NCBI GenBank assembly: GCA_964468435.1 | Contig: CAYXVE010000001.1 | Span: 186,001 to 250,000 of the forward strand | Direction of reading: 5' to 3' | From: JBCCTX01 sp964468435 | GTDB lineage: Bacteria > Bacteroidota > Bacteroidia > J057 | DNA length: 64,000 nucleotides | In this document: positions 27,096 through 35,995 of the stretch, piece after piece | Layout of the letters: each line of letters starts with the position of its first letter | Numbering within the stretch: position 1 is the first letter of the stretch | Made by a program: the position numbers and the translations under genes | The notes under the pieces: generated by a model | The model's database searches: none | Told to the model about the DNA's origin: nothing | What the model saw: the letters and a program-made list of their open reading frames with translations, nothing else

Positions 27096-28412
27096 GTGAA
27101 AAATAAGAAAGATATTGGTATAAATGAATTCTATTCTGGGGATCCCTTAAAAGCAGATTGGGTCATATGGGGTAGAACATCCTCCGGGTATACTCGTAGG
27201 GGATTTTTACAGAAAGCATCGCTAGCTATGATGAGTAGTGTACTGGGAGCTCATATTGTATTTGCAAAGCATATGCCTGCCGGGCTAATACCTGCAGGGC
27301 TAGGATTTTACAATGATCCCTTTCCCATCAAGGGAAAACACAAAGATCTTACGATCCTCAATGACCGGCCCTGGAATATAGAGACTCCTGCACATCTACT
27401 GGATGATCCAGTAACGCCTGCCAGTAACTTATTCATCAGAAATAACGGTATTCCACCAGAAAATGTTAACCCCAACACATGGGCACTCGAAATTGCAGGT
27501 GAATCTGCTTTGAGTCCTCGTACCTACACATTGTCAGAACTCAAAAATCGTTTTCGCAACTATACCTATCAACTGACGATAGAATGTGGAGGAAACGGCA
27601 GATCGGAATTTGATCCGCCGGCCAAAGGTAATCAATGGACTACGGGTGCGGTAGGATGTCCTGAATGGACGGGCGTAAGGTTGAAAGATGTACTGGAAGA
27701 TGTGGGTATAAAACCGGATGCCGTATATATCGGTTATTATGGAAAAGACACACATATATCGGGAGACCCTGAAAAGGTGGTTATTTCCCGGGGTGTACCC
27801 ATGGCAAAGGCCTTGGAAGAGGAATCCCTGATTGCCTGGTCCATTAATGGTGAGGATCTGCCACTGATGAATGGTTATCCGCTGCGGTTGGTATTTGGAG
27901 GATGGCCTGCTTCTACATCCGGTAAATGGTTGTACAAAATAGAGATCAGAGATCAGGTACATGATGGACCTAAGATGGGAGGACAATCCTATCGTGTTCC
28001 CTGTAAACCTGTGGCCCCGGGTACAGAAGTGCCTGATGAAGATATGTGTATCATTGAGTCTATGCCTGTAAAGTCATTGGTGACTTATCCTAGAACGGGA
28101 GGGATACTGCGCGGGCAGCGCACCCTGGAAGTCAGCGGGAAGGCCTGGGTCGGAAATATGGAAGTATCTCAGGTGGAAGTTTCTACAGATTTTGGAGCAT
28201 CCTGGATTCCCGCAAGGCTGGAGGCTCCACCTAACAGGTTTGCCTGGCAACTCTGGAACGGCGAAGTATCTTTTCCGCAGGAAGGATATTACGAAATATG
28301 GGCCAGGGCAACGGATAGTGAGGGCAAGATGCAACCTATGCTACTTCCTGGATGGAATCCCAGAGGATATTTAAATAATGCTTGCCACCGCATAGCAGTA
28401 AAAGTTTTGTAA
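27096..28412 (+). CDS. Tat-exported sulfite oxidase-family molybdopterin oxidoreductase (SorA/SoxC-like)
   Basis: 438 residues from GTG 27096. The twin-arginine signal TRRGFLQKASLAMM (RR at 34-35) shows export of the folded, cofactor-loaded enzyme. The sulfite-oxidase molybdopterin domain has the Mo-ligand cysteine C164 in TIECGGNGR, plus GCPEWTGVRLKDVL and GGWPASTSGKWLYKIE. A C-terminal Mo-co dimerisation domain follows (about 310-438). With the c-type cytochrome 14 bp downstream it resembles two-subunit sulfite dehydrogenases (SorAB). The longer open frame back to 27018 runs into moaA and lacks family similarity, so GTG is preferred. SoxC-type function cannot be excluded, but no other sox genes are nearby. 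Confidence 0.9.
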   Translation: MKNKKDIGINEFYSGDPLKADWVIWGRTSSGYTRRGFLQKASLAMMSSVLGAHIVFAKHMPAGLIPAGLGFYNDPFPIKGKHKDLTILNDRPWNIETPAHLLDDPVTPASNLFIRNNGIPPENVNPNTWALEIAGESALSPRTYTLSELKNRFRNYTYQLTIECGGNGRSEFDPPAKGNQWTTGAVGCPEWTGVRLKDVLEDVGIKPDAVYIGYYGKDTHISGDPEKVVISRGVPMAKALEEESLIAWSINGEDLPLMNGYPLRLVFGGWPASTSGKWLYKIEIRDQVHDGPKMGGQSYRVPCKPVAPGTEVPDEDMCIIESMPVKSLVTYPRTGGILRGQRTLEVSGKAWVGNMEVSQVEVSTDFGASWIPARLEAPPNRFAWQLWNGEVSFPQEGYYEIWARATDSEGKMQPMLLPGWNPRGYLNNACHRIAVKVL

Positions 28413-28425
28413 GCGTAATAATCAT

Positions 28426-28917
28426 ATGGATAATCAGGAAAATACTAAGCTCATACCTCTGCTCGTCAGCAGCCTAATATTGCTAGCTGTAACGATGGGA
28501 GTTGGAATATTGTTGATCGTCATGCTGAGTCGCCCGGATCTGTTTGAGGAAAAAAAGCCGTTTGAAGGCGAAGCGAAATCTGCGTCTTCAACAATGGCCA
28601 GGCCTGTTTCAAATACAGTAGAGCCTGTAGAAATCGAAAATGGTATAGATGTATCCACAGGGTTTGTTGCTGAGGGAGATTTTATGCTGGTACGTTCCAC
28701 CTGTACGGCATGCCATTCGGCCAAACTCGTATTACAAAACCGTGCAACCCGGGAGGGATGGAAAGAGATGATCGTCTGGATGCAAGAAACCCAGAAGCTA
28801 TGGGATCTGGGAGAAAATGAAGACAAGATATTAGATTACCTGGCAACACATTATGGTCCCGTGAAAAAGGGAAGAAGGTCTCCTGTAAAAGTAAATAGCT
28901 GGTATGAAATTCAGTAG
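28426..28917 (+). CDS. membrane-anchored c-type cytochrome subunit of the sulfite dehydrogenase
   Basis: A 163-residue protein with one N-terminal transmembrane anchor (about 9-34), a low-complexity linker, and a single heme-binding motif C93-TA-C96-H97. The segment REGWKEMIVWMQETQKLW is the usual pattern of cytochrome subunits that accept electrons from sulfite-oxidising molybdoenzymes. It lies 14 bp behind that enzyme and so should pass electrons from it to the respiratory chain on the outer face of the inner membrane. Its stop codon directly abuts the convergent ispH stop. Confidence 0.87.
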   Translation: MDNQENTKLIPLLVSSLILLAVTMGVGILLIVMLSRPDLFEEKKPFEGEAKSASSTMARPVSNTVEPVEIENGIDVSTGFVAEGDFMLVRSTCTACHSAKLVLQNRATREGWKEMIVWMQETQKLWDLGENEDKILDYLATHYGPVKKGRRSPVKVNSWYEIQ

Positions 28918-29754
28918 CTAAATCTTGCGAATGACTTCGGCAATCTCTTCCATCAGCCACATAGGAGTGGATGTTGCGCCACAGACTCCCACAGTTTCCA
29001 CACCTTCAAACCAATCGTTGTTCAGTTCTTCAATTCCAGATACGAAGTAACTGTTGGGATTGATTTCCTTGCAAGCGCCATAGAGCGCACGGCCATTGGA
29101 GCTTTTCTTACCCGATACAAATATGATGACATCATGCATAGCGGAGAATTTTTCGAGTTCAGGCTCTCTGTTGCTCACTTGTCTACATATCGTATCATTG
29201 AACTTCAGGTCATCGCATTTGTCTTTCATCACCTGGTGTACCTCATGAAGTAGCTTGGTACTTTTGGTCGTCTGGCTGTATAGGGATACAGGTCTGTCTA
29301 GCTCCAGTTGCTCTGCCTCTTCTACCGAAGAAACTACAATCGCTTCTTTATTGGTTTGGCCTATCAGGCCATTGACTTCTGCATGCCCGGGTTTGCCGAG
29401 AATGACGATCTGGCGATCGTCATCAAAGGCCTGACGTACTCTATTTTGCAGTTTGAGAACTACAGGACAGGAAGCATCGACTAAGTTTAGATCGTTTTCC
29501 AAGGCGATCTTATAGGTTTCTGGTGGTTCACCATGAGCCCTGATCAGTACAGTTTCTCCCTGGAGATTTTTTAGCTCGTCATGAGAAATAATTTTTAGTC
29601 CCAGTTTTTCCAAGCGTTCTACTTCTTTGTCATTGTGAACGATATCCCCCAGGCAATATAGTGATCCATGCTCTATGAGGAAATCCTCTGCCATTTCGAT
29701 GGCATAAACAACACCAAAGCAAAAACCGGAATTTTGATCTATGGTTACATTCAT
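28918..29754 (-). CDS. ispH: 4-hydroxy-3-methylbut-2-enyl diphosphate reductase
   Basis: A 278-residue iron-sulfur enzyme, last step of the MEP isoprenoid pathway. The three cluster cysteines are C12 (SGFCFGV), C96 (DASCP) and C190 (DTICRQ). The motifs IRAHGEPPE and VGVCGATSTPMWLMEE are also typical. It follows cmk by 45 bp on the same strand; these two genes are neighbours or fused in other bacteria. Confidence 0.96.
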   Translation of the reverse strand: MNVTIDQNSGFCFGVVYAIEMAEDFLIEHGSLYCLGDIVHNDKEVERLEKLGLKIISHDELKNLQGETVLIRAHGEPPETYKIALENDLNLVDASCPVVLKLQNRVRQAFDDDRQIVILGKPGHAEVNGLIGQTNKEAIVVSSVEEAEQLELDRPVSLYSQTTKSTKLLHEVHQVMKDKCDDLKFNDTICRQVSNREPELEKFSAMHDVIIFVSGKKSSNGRALYGACKEINPNSYFVSGIEELNNDWFEGVETVGVCGATSTPMWLMEEIAEVIRKI

Positions 29755-29799
29755 AACTGTTGCCTATATGTTTAATCAATTTATGATGATGTAAATCAA

Positions 29800-30495
29800 T
29801 CAGCTTAACTCACGAATGCGAGCGTTCGCCAGTTTGCAGACACGTTCTACCTGTTGTTCGATTGATAAGTCTGTAGTATCTATAACTATTGCGTCAGCTG
29901 CTTGTTTGAGAGGGCTAATCTCCCGGGTTGAATCAGTATAGTCGCGTTGCTTCAAATTGCTTTCTACTTCATCCAGGCTTACCTTTATACCTCTCCCTGC
30001 TAGCTCTTGCTTCCTGCGGTTGGCCCTTGTTTCCAATCCTGCGACCATAAACACTTTCAATTCTGCATCTGGAAAGACTACAGTGCCAATATCCCTACCA
30101 TCCATAACAATACCTTTTTGTAGTCCCATGCGTTGTTGCTGACGTACCATTTCTTCTCTCACGGGTCTGAGTGTGCTTACCTGACTGACCATAGCAGATA
30201 CATCTGGTGTGCGGATAGCCTGTTCTACATTGATATCATTCAGATAGGTGTCAGATTGTTGATGGTGAGCACTGGGACGAAACTCAATAGTCAGATTGCT
30301 TAGTACTTCATTAATCCGTTTTAGATTGCTGTTGACAGGAATGTGTTGTTGCAGAAGATAGAGTGTCACAGCGCGATACATTGCACCTGAATCAATATAG
30401 GTGTAATTGAGTCTTTGTGCTACCATGCGAGCTGTTGTGCTTTTACCACAACTGGCATATCCATCTATTGCTATGATAATTTTACCCAAGATCAT
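29800..30495 (-). CDS. cmk: cytidylate kinase
   Basis: A 231-residue kinase that phosphorylates CMP and dCMP with ATP. The P-loop is IAIDGYASCGKSTTA, followed by YIDSGAMYRAVTL, the CMP-binding insert and VMDGRDIGTVVFPDA. ATG 30495 (MILGKIIIAIDG) is preferred; the upstream ATG at 30531 adds twelve residues that are not part of the family. It forms an operon with ispH. Confidence 0.95.
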   Translation of the reverse strand: MILGKIIIAIDGYASCGKSTTARMVAQRLNYTYIDSGAMYRAVTLYLLQQHIPVNSNLKRINEVLSNLTIEFRPSAHHQQSDTYLNDINVEQAIRTPDVSAMVSQVSTLRPVREEMVRQQQRMGLQKGIVMDGRDIGTVVFPDAELKVFMVAGLETRANRRKQELAGRGIKVSLDEVESNLKQRDYTDSTREISPLKQAADAIVIDTTDLSIEQQVERVCKLANARIRELS

Positions 30496-30565
30496 ATCAT
30501 ATTTCAAATACAAAACAACCGCTAAATTCATAAAATCGCAAGCATTTATTTTCTAACTTAGCCCT

Positions 30566-31504
30566 ATGAAGTACTCTGTCATTATTGGATGTGTACTATG
30601 GTTGTGTGTCTCATGTGATCGCAATTCAACAAAACGTGCATTGGTCGAAAGGGCTCCGTTGATCTCTACAACCTACACGGATGATCTCGATAGGACCATC
30701 GTGCTCCAGACTGTTCCGAAACGTGTGGTATCGATAGCCCCCAACATTACTGAGATCATCTTTGCCCTAGGTGCAGAAGACCGGTTGATAGCGCGATCCC
30801 AGGCATGCGACTATCCACTGGCAGCGGAAGAAATTCCTGAAGTCACGACTTACCCACAACTGGATCTTGAATATTTGTCAGGACTTAACGCAGATCTGGT
30901 TTTTTCTACAGATGAAATATTTACAGGAGATGATATAGCACTTCTGGAGGAAGTCCAGATTCCAGTATATATACAGTCTTATCGAAATCTTGATGAAGTC
31001 TACCAAGGGATCCAGAAACTAGGGGAGATTCTGGGAAAGGACTCTGCAGCTATTCATCTGGCTGATTCACTTGAGCGGGTCGAACAGATTATCGTTTCCA
31101 GGACTGAAAATTTGCCCCGATACAATACCATGATACTGATCAGTGCAGATCCACTTAAAGTGGTAGGTGGAGCAGGATTTCTCAATGAACTTATCTATAA
31201 AGCTGGAGGTAAAAACATCTTTGCAGATAAGGAGCAGGCATATCCCACGACCACCCTAGAGGAAATTATGTACAGAAATCCTGAGTTCATCATTTTTCCA
31301 GCGGAAGATCCCGGGACCTTACAGGCTGTACTATCCCAGTATCCAGCTCTAACAAGGACCCCTGCATATGCCTCCAAGCAGGTATTTACCATTTCACCTG
31401 ACTGGATGTACCGGCCTGGTCCAAGGATGATTAGGGGATTATTAGAACTTACACATATATTGCACGCTTCTCTTACACCGGATAATATTCTTCAAGATGA
31501 ATAG
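30566..31504 (+). CDS. btuF: BtuF-like vitamin B12/metal-chelate ABC transporter substrate-binding lipoprotein
   Basis: A 312-residue periplasmic binding protein with lipobox WLCVSC (C17). The two-lobe type III fold is indicated by RVVSIAPNITEIIFALGAEDRLIARS and DLEYLSGLNADLVF, typical of BtuF and related corrinoid or heme binders. It overlaps btuC by 8 bp, so the pair is translationally coupled. Cobalamin is the most likely ligand; heme or siderophore remains possible. No cobalamin riboswitch fits in the 34-70 bp upstream. Confidence 0.86.
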   Translation: MKYSVIIGCVLWLCVSCDRNSTKRALVERAPLISTTYTDDLDRTIVLQTVPKRVVSIAPNITEIIFALGAEDRLIARSQACDYPLAAEEIPEVTTYPQLDLEYLSGLNADLVFSTDEIFTGDDIALLEEVQIPVYIQSYRNLDEVYQGIQKLGEILGKDSAAIHLADSLERVEQIIVSRTENLPRYNTMILISADPLKVVGGAGFLNELIYKAGGKNIFADKEQAYPTTTLEEIMYRNPEFIIFPAEDPGTLQAVLSQYPALTRTPAYASKQVFTISPDWMYRPGPRMIRGLLELTHILHASLTPDNILQDE

Positions 31505-32501
31505 ACGCTCCTTGCTTTGGGGTGGGGGCTTGTTGCTGGGATGCATCTTATCTATGATAGCTAGTCTGAAGACAGGTCCTTTTGATATTTCCTATCTGGA
31601 AATCCGGGATTTTTTATCCGGGAGAACGGTTCCTCACGCTGACATACTTTATATTTTCCGTTTACCCAGGACGCTGATCGCTTTGGCAGCAGGTGCTATC
31701 CTTACGTTGAGTGGTTTTTATATGCAAGTACTGATCCGCAACCCGCTTGCAGATCCCTACATTATGGGGGTTACAGCTGGAGCAGGTTTGGGAGTTAACC
31801 TGCTTATGCTAAATATCGTTACCATTCCTGTCATTACTACTTTGACTTATCCATTGTTTGCAGGGCTAGGTGGATTGGCAAGTTTGCTCCTTGTCTTAAT
31901 GATAGGAGCCAGAGGCTTAAGTGATGACAATAGCAAATTATTGATTGCTGGGGTGGCTGTATCTTCTATTTGCACAGCCTTGATAGGATTGATGATCTAC
32001 CTGTATGCTGACTCGGATCAGGTTCGCAGGGTGGTATTCTGGACCTTTGGGAGCTTGTCAAGAGCTCAGAAGTGGGAGGCTGTTTGGGTAGGTGGAGCTA
32101 TGTGGATCGTATCGTTGGCATTTGGCTGGTTTTATGGTACACATCTGGACATCCTATCACTCGGTGATGAGCAAGCTCAGCACCTGGGTATGCGAGTATT
32201 AAACATGAAGCTGATTATCCTGGTGATCGCTACTGTTAGTGTAGGAGGTATTGTAGCTTTCACTGGTCCCATAGGTTTTGTGGGGATGATGATCCCTCAC
32301 TTTTCAAGAAGTTTGCTGGGCAGCATACACCGCAATAATTTACTGATTGCATCATTGCTGGGTGCTATGTATCTCAATACCTGTGATGTATTATCTAGGT
32401 GGATTTTACCACCGGCAGGAGTACCCATTGGCATTATTACAGCGCTGCTGGGAGTGCCTTTTTTTCTACATATATTATTTTCCGATAAAAGATATTTTTA
32501 A
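31497..32501 (+). CDS. btuC: BtuC/FecCD-family ABC transporter permease
   Basis: A 334-residue polytopic permease with about ten helices. FecCD signatures are RLPRTLIALAAGAILTLSG, RNPLADPYIMGVTAGAGLG, GDEQAQHLGM and the coupling region GPIGFVGMMIPHFSR. Together with BtuF it moves a corrinoid or metal chelate across the inner membrane. The expected ATPase subunit (BtuD) is missing: after 32501 there is a short noncoding stretch and then the unrelated thpR. Confidence 0.9.
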   Translation: MNRRSLLWGGGLLLGCILSMIASLKTGPFDISYLEIRDFLSGRTVPHADILYIFRLPRTLIALAAGAILTLSGFYMQVLIRNPLADPYIMGVTAGAGLGVNLLMLNIVTIPVITTLTYPLFAGLGGLASLLLVLMIGARGLSDDNSKLLIAGVAVSSICTALIGLMIYLYADSDQVRRVVFWTFGSLSRAQKWEAVWVGGAMWIVSLAFGWFYGTHLDILSLGDEQAQHLGMRVLNMKLIILVIATVSVGGIVAFTGPIGFVGMMIPHFSRSLLGSIHRNNLLIASLLGAMYLNTCDVLSRWILPPAGVPIGIITALLGVPFFLHILFSDKRYF

Positions 32502-32591
32502 TTGTAAAAATATTTATAATATTGTATAATTAAGCTAAAACATGCTTGAATATCTTTTCAAAATTCATGCAAATATCTCATAATCAATTAC

Positions 32592-32669
32592 TATCTTTGC
32601 ATAGATGTGCAGCTAATTTATCTATAGGTACTTTACTAAGCCACTATCTCCCCGATAGTGGCTTTTTTT
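32592..32669 (+). ncRNA. candidate small RNA or terminated leader before thpR
   Basis: TATCTTTG (32592-32599) is an exact -7 match and predicts a start near 32606. An intrinsic terminator follows: an 11-bp perfect stem (32638-32648 with 32654-32664), a 5-nt loop and seven T up to 32669. The product would be about 60 nt. The ATG of thpR comes only 10 bp after the T-run. It may be an independent small RNA or an attenuator of thpR. A three-codon frame (ATG TGC AGC TAA, from 32605) lies at the 5' end. The elements are seen directly; transcription is inferred. Confidence 0.5.
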
Positions 32670-32679
32670 ATCATTTTTT

Positions 32680-33246
32680 ATGAACATATCGAATAAACTT
32701 CAAGGCAATAGATTATTTATTGGAATAGAAATACCAGACTCATTAAAACAAGAGATTGATGCCTTTAGAAAAAAGCACAAGAGACTTCGAGGTATAGAAT
32801 GGGTTAAGCTGGAAAATCTGCATATCACAGTTAGTTTCTTTGGAAAAGTACCAATTGAGATGGTTCCCAACTTATTGGAAATGATTAGGGTTGCTTTGTT
32901 AAAGATAGATCCATTTGAGTTAAATATTGATGGCTATGCATTGGGCCCCAACACGAGAAATGTCCGTATGATATGGGTTAAATGGAAAAAAGATCCGATT
33001 TTTAAAGACTTAAGCCAACATATTCACCAATTGTACCGACAGATTGATCCCTCTCACCAACAACGAAAAAGCCCCGTACCGCATACAACTATAGCGCGAC
33101 TCAAAGGGTTTGAAAAACTTGATGAGTTGGAACTGCAATCCACGCTTCATACATCACATATACACGTGGACCGTTTGATCGTTTGGAATGCTATACTTAG
33201 TGAAGAAGGACTAGTTTACCTTCCTGTAACAGCGTACACATTATGA
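32680..33246 (+). CDS. thpR: RNA 2',3'-cyclic phosphodiesterase (2'-5' RNA ligase family)
   Basis: A 188-residue two-histidine phosphodiesterase. The two HxTx motifs are LHITVSFFG and PHTTIARLK, the catalytic pair of the ThpR/LigT fold. Members hydrolyse 2',3'-cyclic phosphates at RNA ends. It sits directly behind a stem-loop terminator. Its stop is 6 bp from the convergent small frame at 33253. Confidence 0.92.
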   Translation: MNISNKLQGNRLFIGIEIPDSLKQEIDAFRKKHKRLRGIEWVKLENLHITVSFFGKVPIEMVPNLLEMIRVALLKIDPFELNIDGYALGPNTRNVRMIWVKWKKDPIFKDLSQHIHQLYRQIDPSHQQRKSPVPHTTIARLKGFEKLDELELQSTLHTSHIHVDRLIVWNAILSEEGLVYLPVTAYTL

Positions 33247-33252
33247 TCATAT

Positions 33253-33444
33253 TCAGGGTAAATTTGTAATAGAAGAAATATGGTTTCTAAAATAGGTAAG
33301 GGATCTGCTAGTATTAGCATTGAACTTTAAATTTGGAAATTCATCCATCAGTTTCTGAACTTCAATCTCTGAGAGCGAGCGGCTTTTTTGAGTTTTCTTG
33401 TTATGAACAGCCCATTCTTTTAAATATTTTCTGATATAATACAT
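33253..33444 (-). CDS. small hypothetical protein
   Basis: A 63-residue hydrophilic, lysine-rich frame (MYYIRKYLKEWAVHNKK, then SLSEIEVQKLMDEFPNL) without signal peptide or membrane segment. It is convergent to thpR with a tight gap, and upstream AT-rich DNA could hold a promoter. Its residue composition looks like a real protein, but I recognise no family. ATG 33453 would add three residues. Confidence 0.4.
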   Translation of the reverse strand: MYYIRKYLKEWAVHNKKTQKSRSLSEIEVQKLMDEFPNLKFNANTSRSLTYFRNHISSITNLP

Positions 33445-33453
33445 AACGAACAA

Positions 33454-33661
33454 TTAAAGTATACACAAAGGAATAAGTCAACAAGAGTAGATGATATTAT
33501 TTATTTATATGCAATATATTAAAAATGAATTATAAATTCATAGTAATATCTAAATATTAATTTCGATATTGTTTATCGGGATACTACAGTTGTGATTAAA
33601 TAAGCATTTAAAAAGTTATAGAAATAGGTTGAGCTAACTAATTATTGAATTTGACTTTGCG
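33454..33661. other. noncoding AT-rich stretch
   Basis: No supported feature. The DNA is strongly A/T-rich with short palindromes (for example ATGAATTATAAATTCAT near 33525). It separates two minus-strand frames. Confidence 0.35.
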
Positions 33662-33799
33662 TTACGATATTTCTAACAATATAGTTGCACAAATTTTCTC
33701 AGTCCTTATATCATTAACTGGTACTGATCGGTATGGTTTACGGGCTGCATCGCGATATTCTTCCCCAATAAATAGATTATCTGGGTATTCGTATGACAT
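33662..33799 (-). CDS. possible 45-residue protein overlapping the lytic transglycosylase end
   Basis: An ATG at 33799, in the +1 frame inside the last codons of the transglycosylase gene, opens a 45-codon frame ending at TAA 33662. It begins MSYEYPDNLFIGEEYRDAAR and stays hydrophilic and protein-like. The start overlaps the upstream gene by 23 bp, a usual sign of coupling. I recognise no family; it may also be chance or a gene remnant. Confidence 0.3.
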   Translation of the reverse strand: MSYEYPDNLFIGEEYRDAARKPYRSVPVNDIRTEKICATILLEIS

Positions 33800-34682
33800 A
33801 AGTTTTCCCTTTCTTAACGGGAAGAGAGTAGTCTATACTAGTAATCCAGGGGTTGTATAGCTTGATATACTTGTAAGTCGTATTGTATTCCTTTGCCCAT
33901 GTGGGTAAATCTGATATGGTTTCCGAGACAGTTATTTCCCGATACTTCCATAGATCGTATAATTCACTTTCGGGTATCTGGAATTTGTATTGTCCAGGAT
34001 TTTCAAGTATGATTTTATAAGCTAGAATTTTAAAAATATATCGATAGGTTTGTTCGTGTAAATAGAGATCGTAATAGGAATCGACCATTTGAGATTCCAG
34101 GGCACTAGCCAATCCAGCGATGCCGCGATTGTAAGCTGCTGCCACAAGGGTCCAGTTTGCAAATCTACCGTAAGATTGTTTCAGGTATTTACAAGCTGCA
34201 TAGGTAGAACTGAAAGGATCCCTGCGTTCATCTACATAGGTATTTACCTCAAGCCCCATTTCTTTAGCTGTAGCTTCCATCAGTTGCCACATGCCTACTG
34301 CCTGCCGGTAGGATTCGGCATCGTTGTCGAGGTTGCTTTCAGCCACAGCTACATAGAAAAAATCCGCCGGAATGCCTTCGGCCCGAAGGGTCTTAAGGAT
34401 ATCATTCTTCCATCGGTGTGCCCGTTTGAGCACCAGTAGCGTAGAAGCGTGATAATAAGCCAGGGCATTAATTTCACGGTCCAGACGCTCTGCAATTTCG
34501 GGATCAGATAAGGGGACTTCTTCTCCGCAGAACGATAGATTCGATGGAATGGGGAAATTTACGATGTTTGGGGATTGCCTTGGATGATCATTGTGATTCT
34601 GAGGGTCTGATTGTTGCGCGGGAAGACAACTTTGGAACATAATGAAGCAAATGAGGGCCTGGGCAAACAGTGAGATGCGCAT
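33777..34682 (-). CDS. lytic transglycosylase lipoprotein (SLT/MltD-like)
   Basis: 301 residues from ATG 34682, with a lipoprotein signal (lipobox MFQSC) that places it in the envelope. The SLT lysozyme-like domain has the catalytic glutamate in AVAESNLDNDA, the GMWQLMEATA motif and the AAAYNRG motif. Such enzymes cut the MurNAc-GlcNAc bond and leave 1,6-anhydroMurNAc. The C-terminal segment (WAKEYNTTYKYIKLYNPWI) is LysM-like and ends in VIRIP, as in MltD relatives. It would produce substrates for the NagZ-type enzyme seen near the window start. The start at 34760 is rejected because it destroys the signal peptide. Confidence 0.9.
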   Translation of the reverse strand: MRISLFAQALICFIMFQSCLPAQQSDPQNHNDHPRQSPNIVNFPIPSNLSFCGEEVPLSDPEIAERLDREINALAYYHASTLLVLKRAHRWKNDILKTLRAEGIPADFFYVAVAESNLDNDAESYRQAVGMWQLMEATAKEMGLEVNTYVDERRDPFSSTYAACKYLKQSYGRFANWTLVAAAYNRGIAGLASALESQMVDSYYDLYLHEQTYRYIFKILAYKIILENPGQYKFQIPESELYDLWKYREITVSETISDLPTWAKEYNTTYKYIKLYNPWITSIDYSLPVKKGKTYVIRIPR

Positions 34683-34851
34683 ATAGTAAGGATGAGATGC
34701 AATATTAATTGAACATACGAATATTTGAAGTTCGTTGTTAGCCAATATCTTGCAAAACACATATTTCCGGTGTAGTGTGTATATTCGTTTGAATGGTATC
34801 TAATCAAGGTTGTAAAAGGTTCGTGATTGATCAAGTCAATAGATAACTAAC

Positions 34852-35976
34852 ATGTATATTTTAATTTCGCCTGACAAATTTAAGGGTTCCCTTACAGCGA
34901 GCGAAGTAAGTAATGCAATCCTAGAGGGGTGGAAGTTGAGTATGCCAGAAGTGCAGGCGAGTATACTGCCGCTTGCTGATGGTGGAGAGGGTACCCTCAA
35001 AGTGCTTACGCACCATTTAGGAGGAGATTTTGTCAATGTGTGGGTATATGATCCTCTGTTTCGTTGGACGCAAGCTAGTTATGGATACGACGAAGCCACG
35101 CATACTGCCTTCATGGAGATGGCACAGGCATCTGGACTGGACAAGCTATCTGAGATGGAGCGAAACTGCTATGTTACCAGTAGCTACGGTACAGGGCAGA
35201 TGATACTAGATGCCCTGCAAAGGGGAGCAAAGAAGATAATCATTGGAATAGGTGGCAGTGCTACCTGCGATGGGGGTATCGGAATGGCTGCGGCTTTAGG
35301 ATATCGATTCCTAGATCAGGATGGTGCAGATTTATTGCCCATCGGAAAATCAATGATTGACATAGCAGAGATTGCTGCTCCTGATGTAATGAGATCATTG
35401 GAAGTGGTTGTATTGTCAGATGTTGACAATCTATTGTATGGAAAAGATGGAGCAGCCTATGTATATGGACTTCAGAAAGGTGCTCGGGAAGAGGAAATTA
35501 GCCAACTAGATCGGGGACTATTTCATCTGGCATCAGTAATGAAACGGGATTTGAAAGTAGCAGTAGATACATTGTCAGGAGGTGGTGCTTCGGGAGGATT
35601 GGGAGCAGGACTATTTGGATTTCTGGGGGCGTGGATTGAGCCAGGTGCGGCATGGATAGCCCGGGAAATGAATCTGGAGGACTGGGTAGAAAACTGTGAT
35701 ATTGTTATAACTGGAGAGGGCAAAATTGACAGGCAAACTCTTCATGGAAAGGTGGTGGGAAATCTGGCCCAGCTCGCTAAAATATATGGCAAACCCGTCA
35801 TTGCTTTCTGTGGTACTGCTGAACTGGACATCAAACTGCAACAAAAAATGGGGCTGACTTATGTACAATCCATTATAGATAGACCTATGTCGCTGGCAGA
35901 TGCAACAGCACAAGCATATCAGTTACTTAGGACTGCAGCTTTCAATGTAGCAAATATACTGTCAAAGCAATTCTAA
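34852..35976 (+). CDS. glxK: glycerate kinase
   Basis: A 374-residue glycerate kinase of the GlxK/GarK family (type 1), which phosphorylates glycerate to 2-phosphoglycerate. Signatures are ISPDKFKGSLTASEV at the N-terminus, PLADGGEGTLKVL, GIGGSATCDGGIGMAAALG and ITGEGKIDRQT near the C-terminus. The length is typical. It is a single gene with no glyoxylate-pathway partners nearby. Confidence 0.95.
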   Translation: MYILISPDKFKGSLTASEVSNAILEGWKLSMPEVQASILPLADGGEGTLKVLTHHLGGDFVNVWVYDPLFRWTQASYGYDEATHTAFMEMAQASGLDKLSEMERNCYVTSSYGTGQMILDALQRGAKKIIIGIGGSATCDGGIGMAAALGYRFLDQDGADLLPIGKSMIDIAEIAAPDVMRSLEVVVLSDVDNLLYGKDGAAYVYGLQKGAREEEISQLDRGLFHLASVMKRDLKVAVDTLSGGGASGGLGAGLFGFLGAWIEPGAAWIAREMNLEDWVENCDIVITGEGKIDRQTLHGKVVGNLAQLAKIYGKPVIAFCGTAELDIKLQQKMGLTYVQSIIDRPMSLADATAQAYQLLRTAAFNVANILSKQF

Positions 35977-35995
35977 CAACTCTTGTACTATTTAG

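Noticed and set aside
33645..33860. 71-codon plus-strand frame
   Set aside because: It is antisense to the transglycosylase end and the small overlapping frame; no protein signature.
34683..34760. Longer start of the lytic transglycosylase
   Set aside because: The 26 extra residues precede the lipoprotein signal peptide, which must be N-terminal.
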